Source: Croceicoccus mobilis
GTDB lineage: Bacteria; Pseudomonadota; Alphaproteobacteria; Sphingomonadales; Sphingomonadaceae
Reading direction: 5' to 3'
Assembly: GCF_001661965.1 (NCBI RefSeq)
Contig: NZ_LYWZ01000017.1
Location: 1 to 64,000, forward strand
Length of the DNA: 64,000 nt
This document shows positions 14,714 to 23,808 of this stretch, one piece after another. The notes below the pieces were generated by a model. That model was not told the DNA's origin, did no database searches, and was given only the letters and a program-made list of their open reading frames with translations. The position numbers were made by a program, and so were the translations under genes. Every line of letters starts with the position of its first letter. Positions within the stretch are counted from its first letter, which is position 1.

Positions 14714-17700
14714 TCATGTCGGTTTCGTTATACTGCCCGACATAGCGGCGGTGCGGCATGATCATGTTGGGCCTGAAAACATTGACCGGCAGGCCGAACA
14801 GGTCATGCGCCTCGCGCAGCAGCACTTCGCCGGCCCATTTGCTGGCGGCATAGCCATTGGCATAGGCATCGCTGAGCGGGACCGGATCTGGCACATTGCG
14901 CACGTCGGTGTCTTCGGGTGCCGAGGTCAGGCTGGGCAGCAGTGCCGGAACGCCCACGGTCGATATGTAATCGAAACGCTTGAGCCGACAGGTCAGGGCC
15001 AGCGCGATCAGCTCTGCCGCACCCTTCACATTGGGCGCAAACAGGTTTTCGTATGACAGGCGATGGTTCACCAATGCTGCGGGATGGACGATGTGATCGA
15101 CTTTCTCGGCAAGCATGGCGAAACTATCTTCGCCAAGTCCGAGGCGATGGTCCGCCAGGTCGCCGCACAGCACGGTAAGATGGTTTTCCGCCAATTCTCG
15201 GAACCGGGCCAGAAGATCGGGATCGCTCTTGTCGAATGCCGCCTCGAGCCGCTCTCGCGCTTCTTTTTCGGTCTTGCCGCGGGCGAGGCAGTAAACGGTG
15301 CCGTCGCAGCCGGCGGCATGTTCCAGCCATTCAAGGCACAGGAACCGGCCCAGAAAGCCATTGGCGCCCGTCACCAGCACGTTGCGGATCTCATCCGCCG
15401 GGGGCGCCGCCTGCGATGCGCCGGTCAAGGTTTCCTCTGCGATGAATTTATAGAGCTTGAGATCGTCGGCGCGCAGAATATCGCTTTGCGGGTGGACATC
15501 GCCCATGGTCACCCCCTCACCGGCCAGCAGCCGTTCGATCAGTTGGGCCAGCCAGCCGACGCTGGCGGCCGGGTGCAGGATCGCGCTAGCCGGGACAGAT
15601 ACGCCGAACATCTCTTCCAAAAGCAGCGACATGCCGACCGCGCCCAGCGAATCCCCGCCCAGATCGCCAAAGCTGCGCGGACTTTCGACATCGACCGTGG
15701 CCAGGCCGAGATTAGCCTTGAATGCGCCTGCGACCTTTTCGGCGACGCTGCCCTCGCCCCCTTCGCGCAGGCGCGCCAGTTCAGCCTGCTGCTGCCGGTC
15801 CATCTCTTCATACTTGGCTTCCAGCCGGTCTGCGTATTTGCGCTTCCGATTGGGCCTCAGCGGTTTTCGGGCGCTCGACAGCAGGCCGTTTTCATAGCTG
15901 AAAGCTTCCCGTTCGATGATGACGTCGCGCGGGATTTCGAAATTCTTCAGCTCCGCCTTGCGCGCAACCTCTTTCAATTCGCGCAGCACCAGTTCGCGCA
16001 ATTCGGCATCGTCAGGCGCATGCCCCAACCCGGCGCGCGCAACCTCGATATCGGGCACCACCACGGCAAGCAGATAGGAGCGATAGGAGCTGCCATAGAC
16101 GAAGCACTGCTCGATCAGCGAACTATTGCCGAGGAAGGTCGTCTCAAGCGGGCCGACCGCGACGAATTCGGCCTGGCTCAGCTTGATCACATTGCCACGC
16201 CGGTCGACCCAGACGATATGGTCGGGTCCGCGCTGTTCCATGATATCGCCGGTCTTGAGATAACCGTCCTCGCTAAAGACCGAGGCGGTTGCTTCGGGCC
16301 GTTTGTAATAGCCTTGGAACAATTTGTCGGTCTTCACATAAAGCTCGCCGCGCGGGAACGGCTTGTCGGTCGTGAAATAGCCCAGTTCGGGCACATCGAC
16401 GAGCTTGAACTCGGTCCCCATATAGCCGGTCAGCCGGTTGCCCTGCGTGATGGCGGCCGCGCCCGCTTCGGTCTGGCCATAACCTTCGACGAAGGGCATT
16501 TCGAAACATTCGGCGATAAAGCGGCGCACTTCGGGCGCGGTGGGGGATGATCCGACCCCGCCGCCGCACAGCCTGTCACCCAGATGGCGGTCCTTCATCT
16601 CGGCCCGTACGGCAGCGTCGGCCATCGCCTCGTCCTCTCCGCGCGCAATGCGGCGCTGCAGTTCCGACTGGAAATGCTGATAGACCAGTTCGCACACACG
16701 CGGGATGAACAGGATGCCGGTCGGGCGGGCGATGCGGAAATCGTCGAACAGGGTCGACATGTCGCTATGCAAGGTGAAATAGGCCGTGCCGCCCTGCGCC
16801 AGCGTGGAATGCACCATGTTGCGGCCCATGAAATGATTCATCGGCGCATAGGCGACCTGCACCGTCGGCGCATAGGCCGGGATGGTCTCGTTCCAGAACT
16901 GGGAGCTGATCCGGTCATGGATGATCGCCCCCTTGGGCTTGCCGGTGCTGCCCGAGGTGTACATGATCATCGAGACATGGTCCGGCCCTGTTTCGGGCAG
17001 AGGCTGCCAAGGGATCGCAGCCCCGCGCGCGACCGCCTCGTCAAAGGTGATAAGCTTTACCATGCCGCCCGCATCGGCCAGCGCCTTGCGTGCCTGCGCG
17101 ATGGCGGAACGTTCGGCATCGACCCGGTCATCGCTATCCATCACGATCAAGCTGCGGATCGTTTCCTGCCCGATGGCATAGCCGGTCGCGACGTCGAGGT
17201 TATCGATAGAGGCAGCAAGGACGACAGGCGCTATATCGGTCAGGATTTCGCGCATGTCGGGACCGGGCAGATTGGCCTGCAGCGGAACCGAAACCGTTTG
17301 CGCGTAATTGCAGGCAAGGTCGATGGTCGCCATCTGCGCACCGGTAAAGGCAATGAAGGCGATCATCTCGCCCGCGGCAGCGCCATGCTCCGCATCGTGC
17401 TGCCACAGGCTGGCGATCGCCTCTATCCTACGGGAAAGCTCGGCATAGCTGATCGTATCGAACCGATCCGTATAGCGCCGCACCATGCGTCCGGCCCCGT
17501 CATCGTCCAGCTCGTAATGGCGCGAACCTAGCGCAGGCCTGTCGGCATAGCCTTCCAGCACCGCCGCGATCATATGCCGATAGGAAGCGTCCGGCCGTTG
17601 CAGCGCGGCGGTCACCCCGGGTTCGGGAACGCGTGCCGCGATTTCGGGGTCGTTTGCGATCATCCGGCGCATCTTCGCGCGCGCTACTTCGACAAGGTGG

Positions 17701-17723
17701 CTCTGGTTGAATTCTTCGGTCAT
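14502..17723 (-). CDS. car: Carboxylic acid reductase (adenylation-thiolation-reductase), C-terminally truncated
   Basis: The protein is 1073 residues against about 1170 for the family. The adenylation domain has YTSGSTGKPKGAIIHDR (about 267-283) and EGYGQTEAGAAAI. The carrier domain has the phosphopantetheine serine in GDLGGDSLGAVGMS. The reductase domain begins VLVTGANGFLGRF and has the Tyr/Lys pair in YANGYAASKWAGE. It would reduce a carboxylic acid to an aldehyde with ATP and NADPH after phosphopantetheinylation. After RAHYDGLPV the family normally continues DFxAxAI...; here the frame changes to unrelated, Arg-rich sequence, so about 130 C-terminal residues are lost. Activity is doubtful. 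ACAGGA precedes the start. It follows the MFS gene by 33 bp. Confidence 0.87.
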   Translation of the reverse strand: MTEEFNQSHLVEVARAKMRRMIANDPEIAARVPEPGVTAALQRPDASYRHMIAAVLEGYADRPALGSRHYELDDDGAGRMVRRYTDRFDTISYAELSRRIEAIASLWQHDAEHGAAAGEMIAFIAFTGAQMATIDLACNYAQTVSVPLQANLPGPDMREILTDIAPVVLAASIDNLDVATGYAIGQETIRSLIVMDSDDRVDAERSAIAQARKALADAGGMVKLITFDEAVARGAAIPWQPLPETGPDHVSMIMYTSGSTGKPKGAIIHDRISSQFWNETIPAYAPTVQVAYAPMNHFMGRNMVHSTLAQGGTAYFTLHSDMSTLFDDFRIARPTGILFIPRVCELVYQHFQSELQRRIARGEDEAMADAAVRAEMKDRHLGDRLCGGGVGSSPTAPEVRRFIAECFEMPFVEGYGQTEAGAAAITQGNRLTGYMGTEFKLVDVPELGYFTTDKPFPRGELYVKTDKLFQGYYKRPEATASVFSEDGYLKTGDIMEQRGPDHIVWVDRRGNVIKLSQAEFVAVGPLETTFLGNSSLIEQCFVYGSSYRSYLLAVVVPDIEVARAGLGHAPDDAELRELVLRELKEVARKAELKNFEIPRDVIIEREAFSYENGLLSSARKPLRPNRKRKYADRLEAKYEEMDRQQQAELARLREGGEGSVAEKVAGAFKANLGLATVDVESPRSFGDLGGDSLGAVGMSLLLEEMFGVSVPASAILHPAASVGWLAQLIERLLAGEGVTMGDVHPQSDILRADDLKLYKFIAEETLTGASQAAPPADEIRNVLVTGANGFLGRFLCLEWLEHAAGCDGTVYCLARGKTEKEARERLEAAFDKSDPDLLARFRELAENHLTVLCGDLADHRLGLGEDSFAMLAEKVDHIVHPAALVNHRLSYENLFAPNVKGAAELIALALTCRLKRFDYISTVGVPALLPSLTSAPEDTDVRNVPDPVPLSDAYANGYAASKWAGEVLLREAHDLFGLPVNVFRPNMIMPHRRYVGQYNETDMITRLLYSIVKTGLAPRSFYRLEPDGSRARAHYDGLPVFPGSDHRPPGARRRKIRSRFLPVQAVHSLRWRA

Positions 17724-17756
17724 GTCCGATCCTGTCCCGTTGGTCTTTTTTGATTT

Positions 17757-18944
17757 TCAATCGCTCAGCGGCCGCGGCCTGAACGCCCCAAAGAGCGCTG
17801 CCACAAGCGCGAAGCTTGCGATGTGGAGGAGGACCGGCAGGCGATAGCTGCCGGTTTCCTCGAACAGAAAGCCTGCCAGAGGTGCCGCGCCGAACAGGAA
17901 GGGCACCTTGTAGAAATAGACCTGCCCCATCGCGGTGGCGAAGTTCTGTGCCCCAAGCCAGCTGCCGACCAGCACCCCGCACAGGCCCACGATCGCGCCC
18001 GACATCATGCCCGCCAGCCCAGCGGCAACAAGCAACAGCGGCAGATTGGCGCCAAGCACCAGCAGCAATGCCCACGGCACCGTCCAGCACAGCGCCTGGA
18101 CCACGACTGCGCGGCGACCTCCAATGCGATCCGCCAGCCAGCCGAACAGCAGCGCCCCGATCGCCGCGCCGATCCCGAACCATATCAGCTGGAAGGACCG
18201 GTTCCCGTGCAGCGCCCGGCCTTCCAGCAGCGGACCTGCACCGGGCGCTTGCGCATCGGCCTGCGGTCCTGCCTCCGCGTTTGCGCCATAGGCTTCGCAG
18301 CCTGCCCGCGCCGGAGTGTCGACCACGGCCAGCAGGACAGGGACCAGCGCAAGCGAAACGCCAAGCGCCATCACGAACACTCCCTCCAGCCCGTATCCGG
18401 CAAGCACGAAGGCCGTGAGGATCGGGAAGAGCGAGACGAATAGCGGCATATTCACGAAGCCCAGTGCCCTGCCCTTGCCGCCATGGAACCAGTTCGCCAC
18501 AAGCGTGGAGGAAGGCAGCACGCCCAGCAGGCAGACGCCCGGACCGATCACCAGCGCATAGATCGCCAGCACCGCCCCAATCGATGGAGCAAGCGCGAGC
18601 AGCGCATAGCCCGTGGCACAGATCAGGGCACCCGCGATCATCATCGCGCGCAGCGAAACGCGCCGCGTCAGCCGACCGACAAGCGGCGATGACAACCCCA
18701 TCACCAGCGTCATCGCTGCAAGGCCCGATGCTGCCAGCGTGCGTGTCGTCGCATACTCCGCCTCCAGCGCGGTGACGATGGTGCCGTAGATTCCGAAATT
18801 CATCCCGATCGCGCAGTTCTGCGCGAGGAAGACGATGACCAGCATGCGCCAGGCCGGATGATGCCCGCTGCGCTGCCATGATGGTCGGGAACGCGGTCGC
18901 GTCGCCTCTCCATTCCAATCCTGCCGCTTCGGCATGTCCTGCAT
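17757..18944 (-). CDS. MFS transporter (OFA/MCT-like)
   Basis: The start is ATG 18944 (MQDMPKRQDWNGEA), with GAAGGA upstream; the ORF continues upstream without a better start. The protein is 395 residues. About 12 membrane segments are visible, beginning at WRMLVIVFLAQNCAIGMNFGIYG, with an inter-half loop around 210-230. It resembles monocarboxylate/oxalate-formate antiporter-type MFS carriers and is a paralogue of 39170-40429 (shared NxG(I/S)YG(T/A)xV start and a GNWF/ANWF G-K-G segment). It probably moves a carboxylic substrate or metabolite across the inner membrane. It is co-oriented with the reductase gene downstream and divergent from the TonB receptor. Confidence 0.85.
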   Translation of the reverse strand: MQDMPKRQDWNGEATRPRSRPSWQRSGHHPAWRMLVIVFLAQNCAIGMNFGIYGTIVTALEAEYATTRTLAASGLAAMTLVMGLSSPLVGRLTRRVSLRAMMIAGALICATGYALLALAPSIGAVLAIYALVIGPGVCLLGVLPSSTLVANWFHGGKGRALGFVNMPLFVSLFPILTAFVLAGYGLEGVFVMALGVSLALVPVLLAVVDTPARAGCEAYGANAEAGPQADAQAPGAGPLLEGRALHGNRSFQLIWFGIGAAIGALLFGWLADRIGGRRAVVVQALCWTVPWALLLVLGANLPLLLVAAGLAGMMSGAIVGLCGVLVGSWLGAQNFATAMGQVYFYKVPFLFGAAPLAGFLFEETGSYRLPVLLHIASFALVAALFGAFRPRPLSD

Positions 18945-19178
18945 CCCTCGTCCTTCATGGCGGCGCGACGTCGCCGGTGCCCCGGCCTGCCGCCGTGTTT
19001 CCTCGCTAATTGGACAGGGTCCCCCGGCCATTTGAAGCCCCGCCACCCCAATCTGGCGTTTCGGTGCGGTCTGCTGGACGGCCTGCGATTTTCGTCGGGC
19101 AGCGATTGAGGCAGCTTTCGCCGCACTGGTTCGACCGGCTGCGAAAAACAAAAAGGCCGGCGGGAGAGGGAAAGAGAC

Positions 19179-21584
19179 ATGATTGAATTCAAAGCCTTGT
19201 CATGCTCGTCACTGGCGATCGACATGGTCGTGATGGCTCAGCCCGTCCGGGCGCAATCCTCAGCCGACCAAGCAGACACGCAGGAAGAAGTGCATGAACC
19301 GAGCGCTGCGCACGAAATCGTCGTGACCGCCCGCAAGCGAAACGAAACGCTGATTTCGGTACCCGTCGCGGTCACGGCCTTTACCGGTGCCAATCTCGAT
19401 CAGCGGGGGGTCAGCGATCTCGATGCCGTGGCCGCGATCACCCCCGCGCTGGTCGTGGGCGAAGGGGGCGGCACGGTGCAGGGCGGCAGCATATCGCTGC
19501 GCGGCATCAGCGCTTCGGATTCGAATCCGTTTGGCGATCAGGCGGTATCCTTCAACATGGACGGCGTCGCCATCGCCCGCGCATCGGTGAGGCGCATGGG
19601 CGAATTCGACCTTGCCCAGATCGAGGTGCTCAAGGGCCCGCAGGCCCTGTTCTTTGGCAAGAACAGTCCGGGCGGCGTGGTGACCATTCGCACGAATGAC
19701 CCCGGCCCCGAGTTCGAGGCACAGCTTTCGGGCGGCTATGAATTCAACGCCCGCGAATACAAGATCGACGGCTTCGTCTCGACCCCGCTCACCCAGACGC
19801 TGGGACTGCGCGTCGCGGGCTATTATTCGAACATGGATGGCTGGGTGACCAGCCAGATCCCCGCAGACGCAGATTTGCAGCAGAACACGAAGCGGGTTCC
19901 GCAGCATGAGGACTGGGGCGTGCGCGGCACGCTGAAATTCGACAATGGCGACGATTTCGACGCGACGCTCAAGCTGACCTATGGCGAACGATCGGGCGAT
20001 TCATCGACGGCCAATGTCCAGTTCGTGAATTGCCCGACCGGCAGCCCGCAGGGCGGCGGCGTCGACGATTGCACCGCCAATGACACCGTCAGCGTTTCCG
20101 ATCTGGGCGACGGCTATGCGCAATATGATCCGCGCTGGGGTGATGGCACGACCTTCCTCGACCAGCAGCAATTGCTCGGCTCGCTGGTGATGAACTATCT
20201 CGTCACGCCCGATGTCATGCTGACCTCGGTCACGGGCGTCTATGACGTCAGCCTCGACAATATCGCCAATTATTCGGCCAGCTATACGGCCGGCGTCCTG
20301 CTGCCGAGCTACAATGTCCTCGACATCACCGAATATTCGCAGGAATTGCGGGTCGCGACCGATTTCGGCGGCCCTGTCGATTTCACAGCCGGCGGCTATT
20401 ACCAGGACACGAAGGTGACCAATGGCTCGCACACCTTCCTTGGCGCGCCATCGCTGGGGGGTATCTATCCGCTGGAGGTCAGCGACTATCTGCTGCAACA
20501 AAAGGGGAGCGCATGGTCGATCTTCCTGCAGACGATCGTGCGGCCGATCGACACGATCGAGCTATCCTTTGGCGCGCGCTATTCGCATGAAAAGAAGCGC
20601 CTCGCCTTCCTCGAAAGCGATCCCAATGGCGCGACGCCGGTCAGTCGGGACACCGGGCGGGTGCTGGTTGATACGCCGGTCGACCGGGTCAGCTTCGACA
20701 ATCTTTCGCCCGAAGTCACGTTGAGCTGGCGGCCGAATTCCGACCTGACCCTCTATGGCTCTTACAAGGAAGGCTTCCTGTCGGGCGGGTTCAATTCGGG
20801 CGCGACCGATTTCGCGACCAATCTCACCTATGACCCCCAGCTGGTCAAAGGGTTCGAGGCGGGCATCAAGGCCTTTGTCCTCGGCAATCAGCTGCGCCTT
20901 GGCCTTACCGCCTATACCTATGACATCACCGATCTGCAGGTACAGGTGACCGTCAGCGGCCTCGTCCAGCGGCTGACCAATGCGGGCAGCGTACGCAGCA
21001 AGGGGGTCGAGTTCGATTTCGATTTTACCCCGCGTGCCGTGCCCGGCCTTACGCTGTTCGGGGCGCTTGCCTATGGCGATGGCAAATACACCGATTACCA
21101 GGGCAATTGCTATCGCGGCCAGAACGCGTCATCGCCAGTGCCATGCGTCGAACAGGTCAGCCGCCAGACCGGCGCGGTCATCCTCGCGCAGGACCTGTCG
21201 GGAACCGAGCTCCTGCGCATGACCGAATGGAGCGGGAGCCTGGGCTTCAGCCTCGATACCACAATCGCTGACAGCTTCGCCTTCGGCCTGACCGGGGACA
21301 TGCTCTATTCCGATGGCTATATCACCGACGCGACCTCCTCGCCCGGCGGCCGGACCGACAGCTATACCATGTTCAACGCATCGGTCCGGGTGGGCACCAT
21401 CGACGAACGCTACGAACTGGCGCTGATCGGGCGCAACCTGACCGAAGAATATTGCTGGACCCGCACATCCGATCGCCCCTTCACCGGCACCGCGCCGGGT
21501 GTGACGCCGGGCGTGCTGGGTGATTCGGTATCGTCGGTGAACCGGGGGCGCGAAATCATGCTGCGGGCGACGGTTCGTTTCTGA
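19179..21584 (+). CDS. TonB-dependent outer-membrane receptor
   Basis: The protein is 801 residues. It has an export signal ending AQPVRA|QSS (about residue 25), then a TonB-box-like segment, HEIVVTARKRNET. The plug domain has SLRGIS, VSFNMDGV, QIEVLKGPQALFFGKNSPGGVV and TIRTNDPGP, and a beta barrel runs to a final Phe (LRATVRF). It would import a bulky or scarce hydrophobic substrate, as most sphingomonad receptors in catabolic clusters do. The signal peptide is odd, with an acidic residue and two Met in the hydrophobic part (SLAIDMVVMA). A strong GGGAGAGGGAAAGAG ribosome site supports the start. None of the regulon palindromes is visible upstream. Confidence 0.9.
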   Translation: MIEFKALSCSSLAIDMVVMAQPVRAQSSADQADTQEEVHEPSAAHEIVVTARKRNETLISVPVAVTAFTGANLDQRGVSDLDAVAAITPALVVGEGGGTVQGGSISLRGISASDSNPFGDQAVSFNMDGVAIARASVRRMGEFDLAQIEVLKGPQALFFGKNSPGGVVTIRTNDPGPEFEAQLSGGYEFNAREYKIDGFVSTPLTQTLGLRVAGYYSNMDGWVTSQIPADADLQQNTKRVPQHEDWGVRGTLKFDNGDDFDATLKLTYGERSGDSSTANVQFVNCPTGSPQGGGVDDCTANDTVSVSDLGDGYAQYDPRWGDGTTFLDQQQLLGSLVMNYLVTPDVMLTSVTGVYDVSLDNIANYSASYTAGVLLPSYNVLDITEYSQELRVATDFGGPVDFTAGGYYQDTKVTNGSHTFLGAPSLGGIYPLEVSDYLLQQKGSAWSIFLQTIVRPIDTIELSFGARYSHEKKRLAFLESDPNGATPVSRDTGRVLVDTPVDRVSFDNLSPEVTLSWRPNSDLTLYGSYKEGFLSGGFNSGATDFATNLTYDPQLVKGFEAGIKAFVLGNQLRLGLTAYTYDITDLQVQVTVSGLVQRLTNAGSVRSKGVEFDFDFTPRAVPGLTLFGALAYGDGKYTDYQGNCYRGQNASSPVPCVEQVSRQTGAVILAQDLSGTELLRMTEWSGSLGFSLDTTIADSFAFGLTGDMLYSDGYITDATSSPGGRTDSYTMFNASVRVGTIDERYELALIGRNLTEEYCWTRTSDRPFTGTAPGVTPGVLGDSVSSVNRGREIMLRATVRF

Positions 21585-21591
21585 AATACGG

Positions 21592-21605
21592 TATTCTAGA
21601 GTACG
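21592..21605. promoter_or_regulatory. Regulon palindrome, site 7
   Basis: GTATTCTAGAGTAC, one of the most symmetrical copies, directly after the receptor stop codon and 74 bp before the acyl-CoA dehydrogenase start. Confidence 0.6.
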
Positions 21606-21678
21606 ATATCGGAGTTCGCGGCGCCCCGTGCGGTCCCGCGGCTCCGGCATCAGAGGATCGCTGAAAAGGAACACACCC

Positions 21679-22845
21679 ATGCAGATCGAACTGTCGCCGG
21701 ATCACGAGACGATCCGGGACGAGGTGAAGAAGATCGTCGACAAGTTCGGTGACGAATACTGGTCCGAAGCCAGCGAAACCGAACGTTTCCCCGAGGAGTT
21801 CCACCGCGCCATGGCCGATGCGGGCTGGCTCGGCATTACCATGCCTGAAGAGTTGGGCGGCGCAGGGCTTGGCGTGACCGAGGCAGCGATCATGATGCAC
21901 ACCGTCACCTCGGGTAGCGGCGGCTATAATGCGGCGAGCACGCTGCACCTCAACCTGTTCGGCCCGCACGCCGTCGTGGTTTACGGCAATGACGAGCAGA
22001 AGGCGCGCATGCTCCCCGGCCTCATCAACGGGACCGACAAGGCGTGTTTCGGCGTGACCGAACCCGATGCCGGGCTCGACACCACCAGCATCACGACGTT
22101 CGCGAAAAAGGTGCCGGGCGGATATCGCGTCAGCGGGCGCAAGATCTGGACATCAACCGGCCAGGTGGCGAACAAGATCCTCCTGCTGACGCGCACCACG
22201 CCCAAGGACCAGTGCAGGAAGCCCACCGACGGGCTGACCCTGTTCTACACCGATCTCGACAAGACGCAGATCAGCGTCACCAAGATCCCCAAGATGGGCC
22301 GCAACGCAGTGGATTCGAACCTCACCTTCATCGACGATTACTTCGTGCCCGAAGAAGACCGCATCGGAGCCGAAGGTGACGGGTTCAAATGCATCCTCCA
22401 CAGCCTCAACCCCGAACGGATCCTCGTCGCGGTGGAGGCGATCGGCTTTGCGCAGAACGCCCTGAACCGCGCGGCGCAATATGCGTGTGAGCGCGTGGTG
22501 TTCGGAAGGCCCATCGGCCAGAACCAGGGGATCGCCCATCCGCTCGCCGAAAACTGGATGGAGCTGGAATCGGCGTTCTGGATGGCGATGCGCGCGGCCT
22601 ATCTCTACGACGCGGGCAAGCCCTGCGGGGCGGAGGCGAACACCGCCAAATTCCTTGGTGGGCGCGCCTGTTTCAACGCCTGCACCCGCGCCGTGATGAC
22701 CCATGGCGGTATGGGCTATGCCAGGGAATATCAGGTCGAACGCTTTTTCCGCGATTCCATCCTGCCTGTCATCACTCCGGTCAGCCCGGAGATGATCATG
22801 AACTTCATCGCGGAAAAGGTGCTGGGACTTCCCAAGTCATATTAG
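21679..22845 (+). CDS. Acyl-CoA dehydrogenase
   Basis: The start is ATG 21679 (MQIELSPDHETIRDEV) with AAAGGA 8 bp upstream, giving 388 residues. The ACAD pattern is complete: MPEELGGAGLG, CFGVTEPDAGLDTTS, GRKIWTSTG (FAD and substrate loops), and THGGMGYAREYQVERFFRD. At the position of the MCAD-type catalytic Glu (YEGT) this protein reads ITPVS, but Glu246 in SLNPERILV matches the isovaleryl-CoA/long-chain type base. It would introduce a 2,3-double bond into an acyl-CoA and pass electrons to ETF. It stands alone with its own palindrome-bearing promoter and converges on the crotonase at 22881. Confidence 0.9.
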   Translation: MQIELSPDHETIRDEVKKIVDKFGDEYWSEASETERFPEEFHRAMADAGWLGITMPEELGGAGLGVTEAAIMMHTVTSGSGGYNAASTLHLNLFGPHAVVVYGNDEQKARMLPGLINGTDKACFGVTEPDAGLDTTSITTFAKKVPGGYRVSGRKIWTSTGQVANKILLLTRTTPKDQCRKPTDGLTLFYTDLDKTQISVTKIPKMGRNAVDSNLTFIDDYFVPEEDRIGAEGDGFKCILHSLNPERILVAVEAIGFAQNALNRAAQYACERVVFGRPIGQNQGIAHPLAENWMELESAFWMAMRAAYLYDAGKPCGAEANTAKFLGGRACFNACTRAVMTHGGMGYAREYQVERFFRDSILPVITPVSPEMIMNFIAEKVLGLPKSY

Positions 22846-22859
22846 GCCGAAAGCCTAAT
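22841..22859. terminator. Short hairpin at the convergent gene ends
   Basis: ATTAGGC (22841-22847) pairs with GCCTAAT (22853-22859) around CGAAA, overlapping the dehydrogenase stop. It is small and has no T run, so it is a weak terminator candidate. Confidence 0.4.
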
Positions 22860-22880
22860 GCGAACACGGCGGCCGATGGA

Positions 22881-23681
22881 TCAGGACCAATAGGCCTGGT
22901 CCATCGTTTCGCCCGCGGCCAACCTGTCATTATAGGCGCGCATGGTCGCCATGCTGTCGGGATTGGCGAACAGGCTTTGGCTGATCGTCTGATCGTTCTG
23001 GATACCGTCGGACTGGTTCAGATCCTCGGCCTCGCCCAGCATCTTCTTCATGCCGGCAACCGCTTGCGGGGGGTTCCCTGCGATGACGCTGGCCAGTTCC
23101 AGCGCGGCCTCTACCGCCTTGCCGGTGGGCACCACCTTGTTGCAGCCGCCCAGTTCGTACAGTCGCTGCGCGGTCAGCGGGCGGCCGGTCAGCACCACTT
23201 CGGCCGCGACAGTGCGCCCGATCAGCCGCATCAGCCGCGAAGTACCGCCAATGCCGGTACCCGCGCCGATGATCACTTCGGGCTGGCTAAAGCGAACCTG
23301 CTCCTCGGCCACGCGCAGGTCGCAGGCCCAGCCCAGTTCGCAGCCCCCGCCCGAGGTATCGCCATTGACCGCCGCGATGGTCACCGCCGTGCCGCGATTG
23401 ATCGTCTGGAGCGAACGGAACCAGCCCGAACCGTCGCCGCTCGCCTCCTTACCCTCGACAAGGTTCAGCAGATCGTCGAGCGAGGCATGTTCGAGCCAGT
23501 GGCCGGGGACGGAAGACGCCAGGACGATGACCCGCGCCCCATCGGCGATTACCTCGTCCAGAGCATTGGCCAAATGATCGACCGTTGCGCAGGTGGTCAG
23601 GTGCCCCGGATCTCCGCCGTCGCCTACTGTCAGAAGCGCCACGCCATCTTCCGGCCTGTCGATCGTTACATTGCCTGCCAT
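22881..23681 (-). CDS. Enoyl-CoA hydratase (crotonase) family protein
   Basis: The protein is 266 residues, with GAGGAGA just before the ATG at 23681. It has NGDTSGGGCELGWACDLRVA and VRFSQPEVIIGAGTGIGGT, so both classical glutamates (GGGCE and QPE) are present and hydratase activity is plausible. The N-terminal half is less typical: at the CoA-binding strand it reads SSVPGHWLEHASLDDLL instead of GxxxxFCAGxD. It is divergent from the acyl-CoA synthetase across a 127-bp promoter region holding palindrome site 8, and convergent with the acyl-CoA dehydrogenase. A beta-oxidation-like role is inferred. Confidence 0.85.
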   Translation of the reverse strand: MAGNVTIDRPEDGVALLTVGDGGDPGHLTTCATVDHLANALDEVIADGARVIVLASSVPGHWLEHASLDDLLNLVEGKEASGDGSGWFRSLQTINRGTAVTIAAVNGDTSGGGCELGWACDLRVAEEQVRFSQPEVIIGAGTGIGGTSRLMRLIGRTVAAEVVLTGRPLTAQRLYELGGCNKVVPTGKAVEAALELASVIAGNPPQAVAGMKKMLGEAEDLNQSDGIQNDQTISQSLFANPDSMATMRAYNDRLAAGETMDQAYWS

Positions 23682-23732
23682 ATACTATCTCCTCTTCCCG
23701 GCGGCGTTCGCTGGCGGAACGCTTGCCAATTG

Positions 23733-23746
23733 GTTTGCCAGCACAC
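23733..23746. promoter_or_regulatory. Regulon palindrome, site 8
   Basis: GTTTGCCAGCACAC between the divergent crotonase (52 bp away) and acyl-CoA synthetase (63 bp away). An extra half-site-like GCTTGCCA lies just upstream. Confidence 0.5.
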
Positions 23747-23808
23747 TATCTTGCCGTCACAGGCTGTCAATCGACAAAGGCAGCGCAGGAAAGCGCGGAG
23801 TGGTGAGG

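Noticed and set aside
15063-16550. 495-codon plus-strand frame inside the carboxylic acid reductase gene
   Set aside because: It is antisense to the clearly conserved adenylation and carrier domains, with no domain of its own.
21679-22845. Idea that this acyl-CoA dehydrogenase lacks a catalytic base
   Set aside because: The YEGT-type Glu is absent, but Glu246 in LNPERILV is at the position used by isovaleryl-CoA and long-chain enzymes, so a base is probably present.
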